Of a stretch of 64,000 bases of DNA, positions 44,857 through 52,418 are shown piece after piece. Position 1 is the first letter of the stretch. Each line of letters starts with the position of its first letter. The translations under genes and the position numbers were made by a program. Location: contig JAEWBY010000079.1 of assembly GCA_023390905.1 (NCBI GenBank), forward strand, positions 62,001 to 126,000, read 5' to 3'. Below the pieces are notes generated by a model that saw nothing but the letters and a program-made list of their open reading frames with translations, did not search any database and was not told where the DNA came from. The DNA comes from Pseudomonadota bacterium. GTDB taxonomy: Bacteria; Pseudomonadota; Gammaproteobacteria; Xanthomonadales; Xanthomonadaceae.

Positions 44857-45852
44857 ATGCAACTGGTGTGTCCTGCTGGCAACCTGCCGGCTCTGAAAAC
44901 CGCGATCGATGCGGGCGCCGATGCGGTCTATGCCGGCTTTCGCGATCAGACCAACGCACGCGCGTTTCCCGGCCTGAACTTCAGCGATGAAGAACTCGGC
45001 GAAGGGATCGCCTACGCGCGTGCGCGCGGCCGCCAGGTGTATCTGGCGCTCAATACGTATCCGGACAGCGCGTCGCTGCCGATCTGGCAACGGGCGGTGG
45101 ATCACGCGGCCGCGCTCGGCGCCGATGCCATCATTGCGGCCGAGGCGGCGGTGCTCGATTACGCCTGCCGCACGTATCCGCGTTTGCCGCGCCACCTCTC
45201 CGTGCAGGGCTCGGCGACCACGGCGCCCGCGCTGCGCTATGCGCACGAACGCTTCGGCATCGCGCGCGCCGTGCTGCCGCGCGTGCTGTCCGTGCAGCAG
45301 GTGGAGCGCCTGTGCCAGACCTCGCCGGTGCCGCTGGAAGTGTTCGCCTTCGGCAGCCTGTGCATCATGGTGGAAGGCCGCTGCCAGTTGTCGAGCTACG
45401 TCACCGGCGTCTCGCCGAACCGGCATGGCGTGTGCTCGCCGGCTTCATTCGTGCGCTGGGAGGAACACGCCGACGATCAGCGCAGCGTGCGCCTGAACGG
45501 CGTGCTGATCGATCGCTTCCAGCCCGATGAACCGGCGGGCTATCCGACCGTATGCAAGGGCCGTTATCGCGTCGGCCAAGACATCTTCCACGCGCTGGAA
45601 GAACCGACCAGTCTCAACACGCTGTCACTGCTGCCGCGCCTGGCGCAGGCGGGCGTGGTGGCCTTCAAGATCGAAGGGCGCCAGCGCGGCGCGGCCTACG
45701 TGGGCAGCGTGACCCGCACCTGGCGCGCGGCGATCGACGCCTGGCGCGCCTCCCCGGAATGGCAGCCACGAGCGGAGTGGGAGAAGGCGCTCGCCGCGCA
45801 TGCCGAAGGACAACAGACCACGCTGGGAGCCTATCACCGTGCCTGGCATTGA
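44857..45852 (+). CDS. ubiU: UbiU, O2-independent ubiquinone hydroxylation protein (U32 family)
   Basis: 331 aa; GGAGG 5 bases before the ATG. It starts MQLVCPAGNLPALKTAID, as UbiU/YhbU does, and has the [4Fe-4S] ligands Cys169, Cys176, Cys193 and Cys233, almost the same numbering as E. coli UbiU. GSLCIMVEGRC, SPNRHGVCSPASFVRW, PTVCKGRY and EEPTSLNTL are U32 marks. With UbiV it forms a complex that hydroxylates ubiquinone intermediates without O2, using prephenate as oxygen donor in E. coli. The ubiV start is 4 bases after the stop. Confidence 0.92.
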   Translation: MQLVCPAGNLPALKTAIDAGADAVYAGFRDQTNARAFPGLNFSDEELGEGIAYARARGRQVYLALNTYPDSASLPIWQRAVDHAAALGADAIIAAEAAVLDYACRTYPRLPRHLSVQGSATTAPALRYAHERFGIARAVLPRVLSVQQVERLCQTSPVPLEVFAFGSLCIMVEGRCQLSSYVTGVSPNRHGVCSPASFVRWEEHADDQRSVRLNGVLIDRFQPDEPAGYPTVCKGRYRVGQDIFHALEEPTSLNTLSLLPRLAQAGVVAFKIEGRQRGAAYVGSVTRTWRAAIDAWRASPEWQPRAEWEKALAAHAEGQQTTLGAYHRAWH

Positions 45853-45856
45853 ACCG

Positions 45857-46756
45857 ATGAAGCTGAGCCTGGGGCCGCTGCAGTACTTCTGGCCGCGCGA
45901 ACGCGTGCTCGCGTTCTATCGGCAGGCGATCGACTGGCCGCTGGACATCCTCTACCTTGGCGAGACCGTGTGCAGCAAGCGCCGCGAACTGCGCACGCGC
46001 GACTGGCTGGAACTGGCCGTGGAGCTGGCCGCCTGCGGCAAGGAGATCGTGCTGTCATCGCTCGCGCTGATCGAGGCCGAATCCGAACTCGGCAGCGTGG
46101 TTCGGCTCGCCGAGAACGGCCGCTTCCTGATCGAAGCCAATGATCTGTCGGCCGTGCAGTTGTGTCGTGAGCGCACGCTGCCGTTCGTCGCCGGCCCCAG
46201 CCTCAACGTCTACAACCATGTGACGCTCGGGCTGCTGATCGAAGACGGCCTGCGGCGCTGGGTGCCGGGCGTGGAGCAGGGCAGGGAACTTCTGTCTGCG
46301 ATCCGCGCGGGCCTGATCGCCGATGGCCGCGCGATGCCGGAACTGGAAGTGCAGGCGTGGGGGCGGCTGCCACTGGCGTATTCGGCGCGCTGTTTCACCG
46401 CGCGTGCACTGGATCTGCCCAAGGACAATTGTGGCTTCCGCTGCATTGACTATCCCGATGGCCTGCGCCTGTCCACGCGCGAGGATGAATCCTTCATGGT
46501 CATCAACGGCATCCAGATCCAGGGCGCGGAGATCATCGATCTGGGGCCGGAGCGGGATGAGTTGATCGCGTGCGGCGTCGACATCCTGCGCCTGTCTCCG
46601 CAGGCCGAGGAGATGCCGGCGATCGTCGATCACTTCCATCGCATGCTGCGCTCGCCGGTCCCGCCGCCCAGGATCGGCGCGCGCAATGGGTATTGGCATG
46701 GGCAACCGGGGAAGGCGTCGCTGGCGGCAGCCGGCGCATTGCGCGGCGAGACTTGA
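45857..46756 (+). CDS. ubiV: UbiV, partner of UbiU in O2-independent ubiquinone synthesis
   Basis: 299 aa from ATG 45857, 4 bases after the ubiU stop. UbiV starts MKLSLGPLQYFWPRERVLAFY and keeps four iron-sulphur ligands Cys39, Cys179, Cys192 and Cys196, matching the E. coli pattern. Other marks: YLGETVCSKRR, NVYNH, YSARCFTARAL, KDNCGFRCIDYPDG. Together with UbiU and UbiT it allows ubiquinone to be made during denitrification. The final 60 residues are less conserved. It ends this unit; the 202 bases to the convergent nadB end hold no gene. Confidence 0.92.
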   Translation: MKLSLGPLQYFWPRERVLAFYRQAIDWPLDILYLGETVCSKRRELRTRDWLELAVELAACGKEIVLSSLALIEAESELGSVVRLAENGRFLIEANDLSAVQLCRERTLPFVAGPSLNVYNHVTLGLLIEDGLRRWVPGVEQGRELLSAIRAGLIADGRAMPELEVQAWGRLPLAYSARCFTARALDLPKDNCGFRCIDYPDGLRLSTREDESFMVINGIQIQGAEIIDLGPERDELIACGVDILRLSPQAEEMPAIVDHFHRMLRSPVPPPRIGARNGYWHGQPGKASLAAAGALRGET

Positions 46757-46958
46757 ACCCGCACGCGCGGCTGGCCAGGCAGGCTTCGAACGCGCCGTGG
46801 CCATCGCGATGTCGCGGCTCGTATTGAACGGGCGCAGGTCTGAGCAACGGCCGCGGCGAAGACGATAGGGCATGTCATTCGCTTGAGCGCCGGACGCAGC
46901 AACCGATCAGGCCAACAGGCGACATGCCGCGATGGCGGCAGCGGATCCGATGGCGCGG

Positions 46959-48401
46959 TCAGCTCACCGCATCGCTGCGGAAATGCGCGCCCAGGCTGAG
47001 GCGGCGTTGCTGCGCGGCGGCGAGCATGCGCAGCACCAGTCCGGCCTGCCAGGTGCGCGCGAGCGCCCGATCCTCGCCGATGGACTGCTCGGCCGCGCGC
47101 ATCGAATCCGCGTTGCGGACCGGTCCGAGTGCGTGCCAGGCAACAGCGCGCAATGCATTCAACTGCGCGTCGTCTGCGCTGCGTCCGCGTTCGACTTGTC
47201 GGCTCGAACCCTGCGCGGCGCGGCGTCGTACATGCGCCAATGCGCGCCCCAGGCGACGCCCGTAGACCACGCCTTCCAGCAGCGAATTGCTGGCCAGTCG
47301 ATTGGCGCCATGCACGCCATTGCAGGCGGCTTCGCCCACTGCGTGCAAGCCGGACACGCAGGTATGCCCGTCGAGATCCACCGCGATGCCACCCATGTGG
47401 AAATGCGCCGCCGGCGTGACGGGAATGCGTTGCAAGCGAGGATCGATGCCATGTCGCCGGCAGATGCCGTAGACCGTCGGAAACTGCGTCCAGTCCTTCT
47501 GCAGATGGGTGGCGTCCAGCCATACGCGCTGGCCGCTCTGCTGCACCTCCCACACGCGCCGCGCGACCCGATCGCGCGGAGCCAGATCGCCCAGCGGATG
47601 CAGGCCTTCCATCAGCGCGTGCCCTTCGTCGTCATACAGGCGTGCACCGGCACCGCGCAGCGCTTCGGTGATCAGCGGCAGCGCCCCCTGCACCGGCACC
47701 TGCAACGCGGTGGGATGAAACTGCATGAACTCGATGTCGCGCGCGGCCGCACCCGCCGCCAGCGCCAGCGCAAGACCGTTGCCGTCGGCGCCGGAGGGAT
47801 TGGTGCTGGCGGCGAACAATGCGCCGCAGCCGCCGGTCGCCAGTACGACATCGTCGCAATCGACGTCCTCGATCTGGGCGTCCTCGCTGCGCAGGCGCAC
47901 GCCGCGGATGCCGTTGTCGTCCACGTGCAGCGCGTGGAGCTGCCAGGGCGCATGCAGGCGGATGTGCGGGGCCTGCTGGGCCACGCGCAGCAATGCCGCC
48001 AGCAGTGATGCACCGCTGGCATCGCCACCGGCGTGCACGACACGATGGCGGTGGTGCCCGCCTTCGCGCGCGAGCAGGAAATCCATGCCCTGCAGGTCGA
48101 ACGGCACGCCCTGCAATTGCAGCCAGCGAACCGCGAGCGGAGCGTGTTCGACCAGATAGTGCACGGCGTCGTAGTCGTTGTGGCACGCGCCGGCGACGAG
48201 CGTGTCCTGTGCATGATCGGCCGGGCTGTCGCCCGCGCCGAGTGCCGCGGCGATCCCGCCCTGCGCCAGCGCGGTGCACGCGCCGGTGCCGGGCGGCGCG
48301 CGTCCGATCAGCAACACCGGGCGCGGCGCCGCCGACAGCGCGACCGCCAGCCCGGCCACGCCGCAACCGACGATCACCAACGGGCGTTCGCCGTCCCTCA
48401 T
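46959..48401 (-). CDS. nadB: L-aspartate oxidase, paralogue 2
   Basis: 480 aa. Same architecture as the copy at 32690-34204: VIVGCGVAGLAVALSAAPRP FAD motif, ALAQGGIAAALG, HNDYDAVHYLVEH, VLATGGCGALF, IEFMQFHPTAL, AAHFHMGG and ASNSLLEGVVYG. It keeps the usual SNS triplet. The start overlaps the nadA stop (ATGA), so it works with NadA to make quinolinate for NAD. Transcribed with cm-ubiT and nadA from the FNR-type promoter at 50340-50381, suggesting NAD synthesis adapted to anoxic growth with fumarate as electron acceptor. Confidence 0.92.
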   Translation of the reverse strand: MRDGERPLVIVGCGVAGLAVALSAAPRPVLLIGRAPPGTGACTALAQGGIAAALGAGDSPADHAQDTLVAGACHNDYDAVHYLVEHAPLAVRWLQLQGVPFDLQGMDFLLAREGGHHRHRVVHAGGDASGASLLAALLRVAQQAPHIRLHAPWQLHALHVDDNGIRGVRLRSEDAQIEDVDCDDVVLATGGCGALFAASTNPSGADGNGLALALAAGAAARDIEFMQFHPTALQVPVQGALPLITEALRGAGARLYDDEGHALMEGLHPLGDLAPRDRVARRVWEVQQSGQRVWLDATHLQKDWTQFPTVYGICRRHGIDPRLQRIPVTPAAHFHMGGIAVDLDGHTCVSGLHAVGEAACNGVHGANRLASNSLLEGVVYGRRLGRALAHVRRRAAQGSSRQVERGRSADDAQLNALRAVAWHALGPVRNADSMRAAEQSIGEDRALARTWQAGLVLRMLAAAQQRRLSLGAHFRSDAVS

Positions 48402-49417
48402 GCGCGATCCTGGCGGCCGACGGCGAGCATGCGTTCCAGCGCGGCGCGGGCGCGTTCCGCGATCTCGGCCGGCACGTGCACTTCATGCCGCAGTTCACTC
48501 AGGCAGGCATGGATGTTGGGCAAGGTGATCCGCTTCATGTGCGGGCACAGATTGCAGGGTTTGATGAACTCGATCGCAGGAAAGCGTGAGCGCAGGTTGT
48601 CGGCCATCGAGCATTCGGTGATCAACGCCACGCGCTGCGGTCGTTCGCGTTCCAGCCACGCGCCCATCGCGGTGGTCGAGCCGACGAAGTCCGCCTCGTC
48701 CTGCACCTCGGGCGGGCACTCCGGGTGCGCCACGACGCGCGCGTCGAACTGTTCGCGTACGTGCCGGGCCTGGCTGCGGGTGAACTTCTCGTGCACTTCG
48801 CAACGGCCATCCCACAGGATCAGTTCCACGCCGGTCTGCTCGGCCACGTGTCGGCCGAGAAATGCGTCGGGCAGGAAGATCACCTTGTCCGCGCCCATGG
48901 CTTCCACCACCTGCACGGCATTGGCCGACGTGCAGCAGGCATCGGATTCGGCCTTCACTTCCGCGCTCGTGTTGACGTAGGTGACCACCGGCGCGCCCGG
49001 GTGCGCGGCGCGCAGCCGACGCACGTCTTCGGCCGTGATCGAACTGGCCAGCGAGCAGCCGGCTTCCGGATCGGGAATCAGCACGCGGCGATCCGGCGCG
49101 AGGATCTTCGCCGTCTCGGCCATGAAGTGGACGCCGCAGAGCACGATCGTTTCCGCGTCGCAGCGGGCGGCGGCCTGCGCGAGCGCCAGCGAATCGCCGG
49201 TGACGTCGGCCACGCCGTGGAAGATCTCGGGCGATTGATAGCTGTGCGCCATGATCACCGCGCCGCGCTCGCGCTTGAGCGTCTGGATGGCATCGATCCA
49301 CGGCAGGTGCAGCGGCCATTCCAGGCACGGCACGGTATCGCCGATACGCGCGGTGACATCGGCGTAGCGCTGTTCGAGTTCCTCGCTCCAGCGTGGCAGC
49401 GTCGCGGCGGGGCTCAT
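48398..49417 (-). CDS. nadA: quinolinate synthase
   Basis: 339 aa from ATG 49417, which overlaps the ubiT stop as ATGA. NadA marks: HSYQSPEIFHGVADVTGDSLALA, the first iron-sulphur ligand Cys94 in LCGVHFMAE, DACCTSANA, HPECPPEV, GSTTAMG and the last ligand in NLCPHMK. It condenses iminoaspartate from NadB with dihydroxyacetone phosphate. The oxygen-sensitive [4Fe-4S] cluster fits expression in an anaerobic unit. Cytoplasmic; forms a pair with the nadB right downstream. Confidence 0.93.
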   Translation of the reverse strand: MSPAATLPRWSEELEQRYADVTARIGDTVPCLEWPLHLPWIDAIQTLKRERGAVIMAHSYQSPEIFHGVADVTGDSLALAQAAARCDAETIVLCGVHFMAETAKILAPDRRVLIPDPEAGCSLASSITAEDVRRLRAAHPGAPVVTYVNTSAEVKAESDACCTSANAVQVVEAMGADKVIFLPDAFLGRHVAEQTGVELILWDGRCEVHEKFTRSQARHVREQFDARVVAHPECPPEVQDEADFVGSTTAMGAWLERERPQRVALITECSMADNLRSRFPAIEFIKPCNLCPHMKRITLPNIHACLSELRHEVHVPAEIAERARAALERMLAVGRQDRA

Positions 49418-50253
49418 GCCTGCGCCCCCGTGCGGGCACGATGGCTGTCGCGCGCGTCGCGCAGCAGCCGGCTGCCGCGATGCAGCAGGATCCGCGATGC
49501 AAGCGGCAGGCTTTCCCACGGCAGGCGGTCGAGCAGATTGCGCAGGGTCAGGCCAAGTTCGGTGTCGCCGGTGAGCTTGAGGCGGCGCTGGAAGAACAGG
49601 GTGTCGGCATCTTCCTGGCGGCTGGCGAGCAACAGCAGATCGGTCGCGCTCCCGGACACGGTAGCTTCCGGCTCACCCTGCGAGAGCTGCACGCGGCCAT
49701 CGCGCAGTTCCAGCGTCCACTGGAGATCGAGATCATCCACGCGAATGCCCAGTTGCCGTCCAGCGATGGGTTGCAATGCGCGGCGCGCTTCGGGTGCGGC
49801 GGTGGCCGAGGACAAGGCGCCCAGCAGCGCGGCGGTCTGCCACGGCCGCGGAACCACTTTCAGCACACTCCGCCAGCGTCGCGGCGGCGGCAGGATGCGC
49901 AGGGCGAAAGCGCGGAACGGAGCAGAAGTTGCGGCTGTCATCGTGGGGCCTGACGGGGAGGGATGATGGAATGGGGCCATGGTCTGTTGGCGATGCGCTT
50001 CGCTGATCAGCAGATCCATCAGTCGATCGGCGCTGTCCGGCGCGAGGCCGCTGCGGCGCGCCAGCCGCGTCGCGCGGCCGCGGACCTGTTGTTCGCGGGG
50101 CGCGTCATGCATCGGTGCGCTGGTGCCCCGCTTGATCCGGCCGGCGATGCCGGCAAGCCGCTGGCGCGCGGCCAGCAACACGACGAGGGCGTCGTCGAGA
50201 TGATCGATGGCGGCGCGGGTTCGCCGCAGCGCCCAGCGACTCAGCACGACCAT
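49414..50253 (-). CDS. ubiT: chorismate mutase (AroQ)-UbiT/SCP2 fusion protein
   Basis: 279 aa in one uninterrupted frame from ATG 50253; an in-frame TGA lies two codons upstream, so this is the longest form. Residues 1-90 are an AroQ chorismate mutase: aligned by hand to the E. coli domain, Arg13, Arg30, Lys41, Asp50, Arg53, Glu54 and Gln90 match its active-site residues. A Pro/Ser-rich linker (91-104) leads to an SCP2-like lipid-binding domain (about 105-279, LQWTLELRDGRVQL, DTLFFQRRLKLTGDTELG) typical of UbiT. Internal ATGs at 49980 and 49941 could also give free UbiT. UbiT carries isoprenoid intermediates for UbiU/UbiV. Chorismate mutase makes prephenate, the oxygen donor reported for that system. 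Confidence 0.8.
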   Translation of the reverse strand: MVVLSRWALRRTRAAIDHLDDALVVLLAARQRLAGIAGRIKRGTSAPMHDAPREQQVRGRATRLARRSGLAPDSADRLMDLLISEAHRQQTMAPFHHPSPSGPTMTAATSAPFRAFALRILPPPRRWRSVLKVVPRPWQTAALLGALSSATAAPEARRALQPIAGRQLGIRVDDLDLQWTLELRDGRVQLSQGEPEATVSGSATDLLLLASRQEDADTLFFQRRLKLTGDTELGLTLRNLLDRLPWESLPLASRILLHRGSRLLRDARDSHRARTGAQA

Positions 50254-50339
50254 GATTCAGCGCGCATCCTGCGCGCGCGCGCGGGTGGTCGCCATCTGGA
50301 ATGGAGGCATCACGAAGCGGCCGGAACGGAGGGAAGCTG

Positions 50340-50381
50340 ATACTAGTCAGCGCCCGCGGCGTCGCCATTGACCCAGATCAA
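50340..50381 (-). promoter_or_regulatory. FNR/Dnr-dependent promoter of cm-ubiT-nadA-nadB
   Basis: Box TTGACCCAGATCAA (50368-50381) overlaps the end of the upstream gene; -10 TAGTAT at 50345-50340 on the minus strand is close to consensus. Expected start about 50333, 80 bases before the fusion ATG. Confidence 0.85.
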
Positions 50382-51637
50382 GCCGGAGGTGGCGGCGATG
50401 ACGGCGGCTGGAAGCGCCGCACTTCACGCCAGCAGCGCAGCACCGCGAACAGCGTGAGCGCGTAGGCCATCGCCAACGCCGTACCGGCCGCGCGCGCCAG
50501 TTCCGGTAGCCAGGACGACGCCACCAGCAGCAGGCCGGCAGCCAGATGCAGCCCCCAGAGCCGGTGTTTGGCCGATTCGGCGAACAGCCGGTCCACGCCG
50601 GGCACCCGCACGCCGCGTGGATGACGCCGGCGCAATTCGATCCACGCCAGGAAGGAAACGATCTCCAGCAGCATGCCGATCACGAACCACGGCAATGCGA
50701 GGGCCAGTGCCAGCACGCCCGCAGGATTGACGGCGGCGCTTCCCGAAAGCGGCGAAAGTGCCACGATCGTCGCCATCGTGAGCGCCGCCGCGGCGCTGGC
50801 CCAGAAGCGGCGCAGGGTCGGATTGCGGGGGCGCGGGGCGCGGGCCTGCAGCCATGCCACCGCCACGCACAGCGCCAGCACGGGGAGTGCGAGCGTCAGC
50901 CGGAGCGCGTCCGCATCGGGTCGCCAGGTTGCATGCGCGGTCGCCAACAAGGCGCCGATCGCCAGCACCCACCAGATCGGCAGCGACCGTGCACCGGGCG
51001 CGCGCGCGCCCTGCAGCATCGGCAGGGTGATGCTGCCGACCGATACGAGCAGTCCCAGCCCCCAGCCCACTACGCCGACGTCGGCGTGCAGGTTGGCGAG
51101 GCGATCGAGTGCGGCGCCGGAATGGCCCGTCAGCACGGCCAGCAGGCGGCCGCCGAGCAACCACGTCATCAGCAGGCATGCGAGCGCGAGCGCGATGCCG
51201 ACGCGCGTGGCGCGCACGCCACTGCCACGCAGCAACGCCAGCCACCCCTGAGCGATGATTGCCAGCAGCGCCAGCCCAAGCAGTCCGCTCGCCGCGACCG
51301 CCAGCGGCGCCGACGGATGCAGGAAGCATGCAAGCAGCAGAATGAGGCCGAGATTCAGCAGCACGTGCACGATCACGGCCGAACCGGCCAGCCGCAGCGG
51401 ACTTCCGGCCGCGACCGGCAGGAACTGATACAGGCTGCCGATCATGGCATTGCCGAGCATGCCCAGCGCGAACATGTGCACCAGCGCCACGGTGGCCGGA
51501 TGCCATCGCGACGCGAACAGGGCATCGCCATGCCCGATCACCCAGGCGCCACTGAGCGTGCCCCAGATCAGCGAGGCAATCAGGAAGCGCAGTGGATGCG
51601 AGGGCGGCGGCGCCTGCGCGAACGCCAGACCGCTCAT
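50378..51637 (-). CDS. polytopic membrane protein of denitrification clusters (NnrS/haem-copper-subunit-like)
   Basis: 419 aa from ATG 51637, overlapping the DUF2249 stop (ATGA). About 12 hydrophobic segments. Conserved-looking His residues fall in ALVHMFALGMLGNAMIGSLYQFLPV and NLHADVGVVGWGLGLL, which resembles the spacing in NnrS-like and haem-copper-oxidase-like membrane proteins that sit beside nor and nnrS genes. No Cu-binding motif clear enough for an oxidase is seen. It shares the unit with nnrS, a SirB2 protein and DUF2249, so a role in NO tolerance or anaerobic respiration is likely, but the activity is unknown. Confidence 0.75.
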   Translation of the reverse strand: MSGLAFAQAPPPSHPLRFLIASLIWGTLSGAWVIGHGDALFASRWHPATVALVHMFALGMLGNAMIGSLYQFLPVAAGSPLRLAGSAVIVHVLLNLGLILLLACFLHPSAPLAVAASGLLGLALLAIIAQGWLALLRGSGVRATRVGIALALACLLMTWLLGGRLLAVLTGHSGAALDRLANLHADVGVVGWGLGLLVSVGSITLPMLQGARAPGARSLPIWWVLAIGALLATAHATWRPDADALRLTLALPVLALCVAVAWLQARAPRPRNPTLRRFWASAAAALTMATIVALSPLSGSAAVNPAGVLALALALPWFVIGMLLEIVSFLAWIELRRRHPRGVRVPGVDRLFAESAKHRLWGLHLAAGLLLVASSWLPELARAAGTALAMAYALTLFAVLRCWREVRRFQPPSSPPPPA

Positions 51638-51888
51638 GCGGCGCGCGGCGGTTCCAGCGCGGCGCGGTCGTCGCCGTGGCAGATGGCGATGCACGCCTCG
51701 CCGGCCGGCAGGTCGTACACGCGATAGGCGTAGCCCCAGGTATCGAGCATCGACATCAGCGGCAGTGGACGAAACGGCGTCAGCGCGACGAGCCGGCGGC
51801 CGTTGCCGAGTTCCTGCAGCGAATCGATGATGCGCTGCATCGGTTCCGGCGGCGCGAGGTCGCGCAGATCGAGCTGCAGCAGGCTCAT
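51634..51888 (-). CDS. DUF2249 protein
   Basis: 84 aa from ATG 51888, which overlaps the preceding stop as ATGA. Starts MSLLQLDLRDLAPPEPMQRI and contains ALTPFRPLPLMSMLDTWGYAYRV, the central part of DUF2249 domains (TusA-like alpha/beta fold without the TusA Cys). Such proteins recur in denitrification clusters. One Cys in IAICHGD. Cytoplasmic; function unknown. Tight coupling on both sides to a Cys-rich peptide and a membrane protein suggests a three-part module. Confidence 0.82.
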   Translation of the reverse strand: MSLLQLDLRDLAPPEPMQRIIDSLQELGNGRRLVALTPFRPLPLMSMLDTWGYAYRVYDLPAGEACIAICHGDDRAALEPPRAA

Positions 51889-52007
51889 GATTCGGCCACC
51901 TCCGCAACGTCGCCGCAACGCGTGGACTGGCCGGCGGCGTCGAGCGATTCGCACACCCAGCCGGTGCATGGGCAGGCGAGGTCGGGCATGTCGGGCATTT
52001 CGTTCAT
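51885..52007 (-). CDS. 40-aa Cys-rich peptide
   Basis: A 40-residue protein starting MNEMPDMPDLACPCTGWVC with four Cys in all (ACPC, WVC, RCGD). AAGGAG lies 5 bases before the ATG and its stop overlaps the DUF2249 start (ATGA), so it is very probably translated. No signal peptide. Four Cys in about 22 residues could bind zinc or an iron-sulphur cluster. The function is not known to me; coupling to DUF2249 suggests they act together. Confidence 0.75.
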   Translation of the reverse strand: MNEMPDMPDLACPCTGWVCESLDAAGQSTRCGDVAEVAES

Positions 52008-52018
52008 GCGGCACTCCT

Positions 52019-52414
52019 TCAGAAGAAGTTGAGCAGTCCGGCGGGGTCGTGGCTGCGGGCGATGCCGTAGATCTGCGCGAAGCAGAGCAGTGCGGCCATG
52101 TAGAGCACGACGCGCGAAGCACCGCGCGCCGACGCACGGAACGCCAGCATTCCGCAGATGACGTAGGCGATGATGAAAGCCACCTTCGCCAGCAGCCAGC
52201 CATTGGCGAACATGCCGCGCGGCAGGATCGTCAGCAGCATCATCGCGCCGGTCAGCAGTACGGTGTCGATCGTGTAGGACAGATAGCGCACCACAGCCGC
52301 GCGCGGCCAGCGCATGCCGGCCAGCAGCGCCAGACCGCGCAGCGCGAACAGCGTGCCGCTTATCAGTGCGGCGCTGAGGTGGACCAGCTTGATGTCGGGG
52401 TAGAAGACGATCAT
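52019..52414 (-). CDS. SirB2-family membrane protein
   Basis: 131 aa from ATG 52414, 4 bases after the nnrS stop. Four hydrophobic segments: IKLVHLSAALISGTLFALRGL, then YTIDTVLLTGAMMLLTILP, WLLAKVAFIIAYVICGMLAF and VVLYMAALLCFAQIYGIA. The KLVHLSAA start and the Asp in the second segment are typical of SirB2 proteins, small inner-membrane proteins of unknown function, often beside respiratory genes. Second gene of the nnrS unit. Confidence 0.85.
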   Translation of the reverse strand: MIVFYPDIKLVHLSAALISGTLFALRGLALLAGMRWPRAAVVRYLSYTIDTVLLTGAMMLLTILPRGMFANGWLLAKVAFIIAYVICGMLAFRASARGASRVVLYMAALLCFAQIYGIARSHDPAGLLNFF

Positions 52415-52418
52415 GGCT

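Noticed and set aside
46740..46775. tRNA-like T-arm on the minus strand (GCGGG-TTCAAGT-CTCGC) at the end of ubiV
   Set aside because: Only the T-arm fits. No pairing acceptor stem, anticodon arm or CCA end was found at the right distances, and much of it is ubiV coding sequence.
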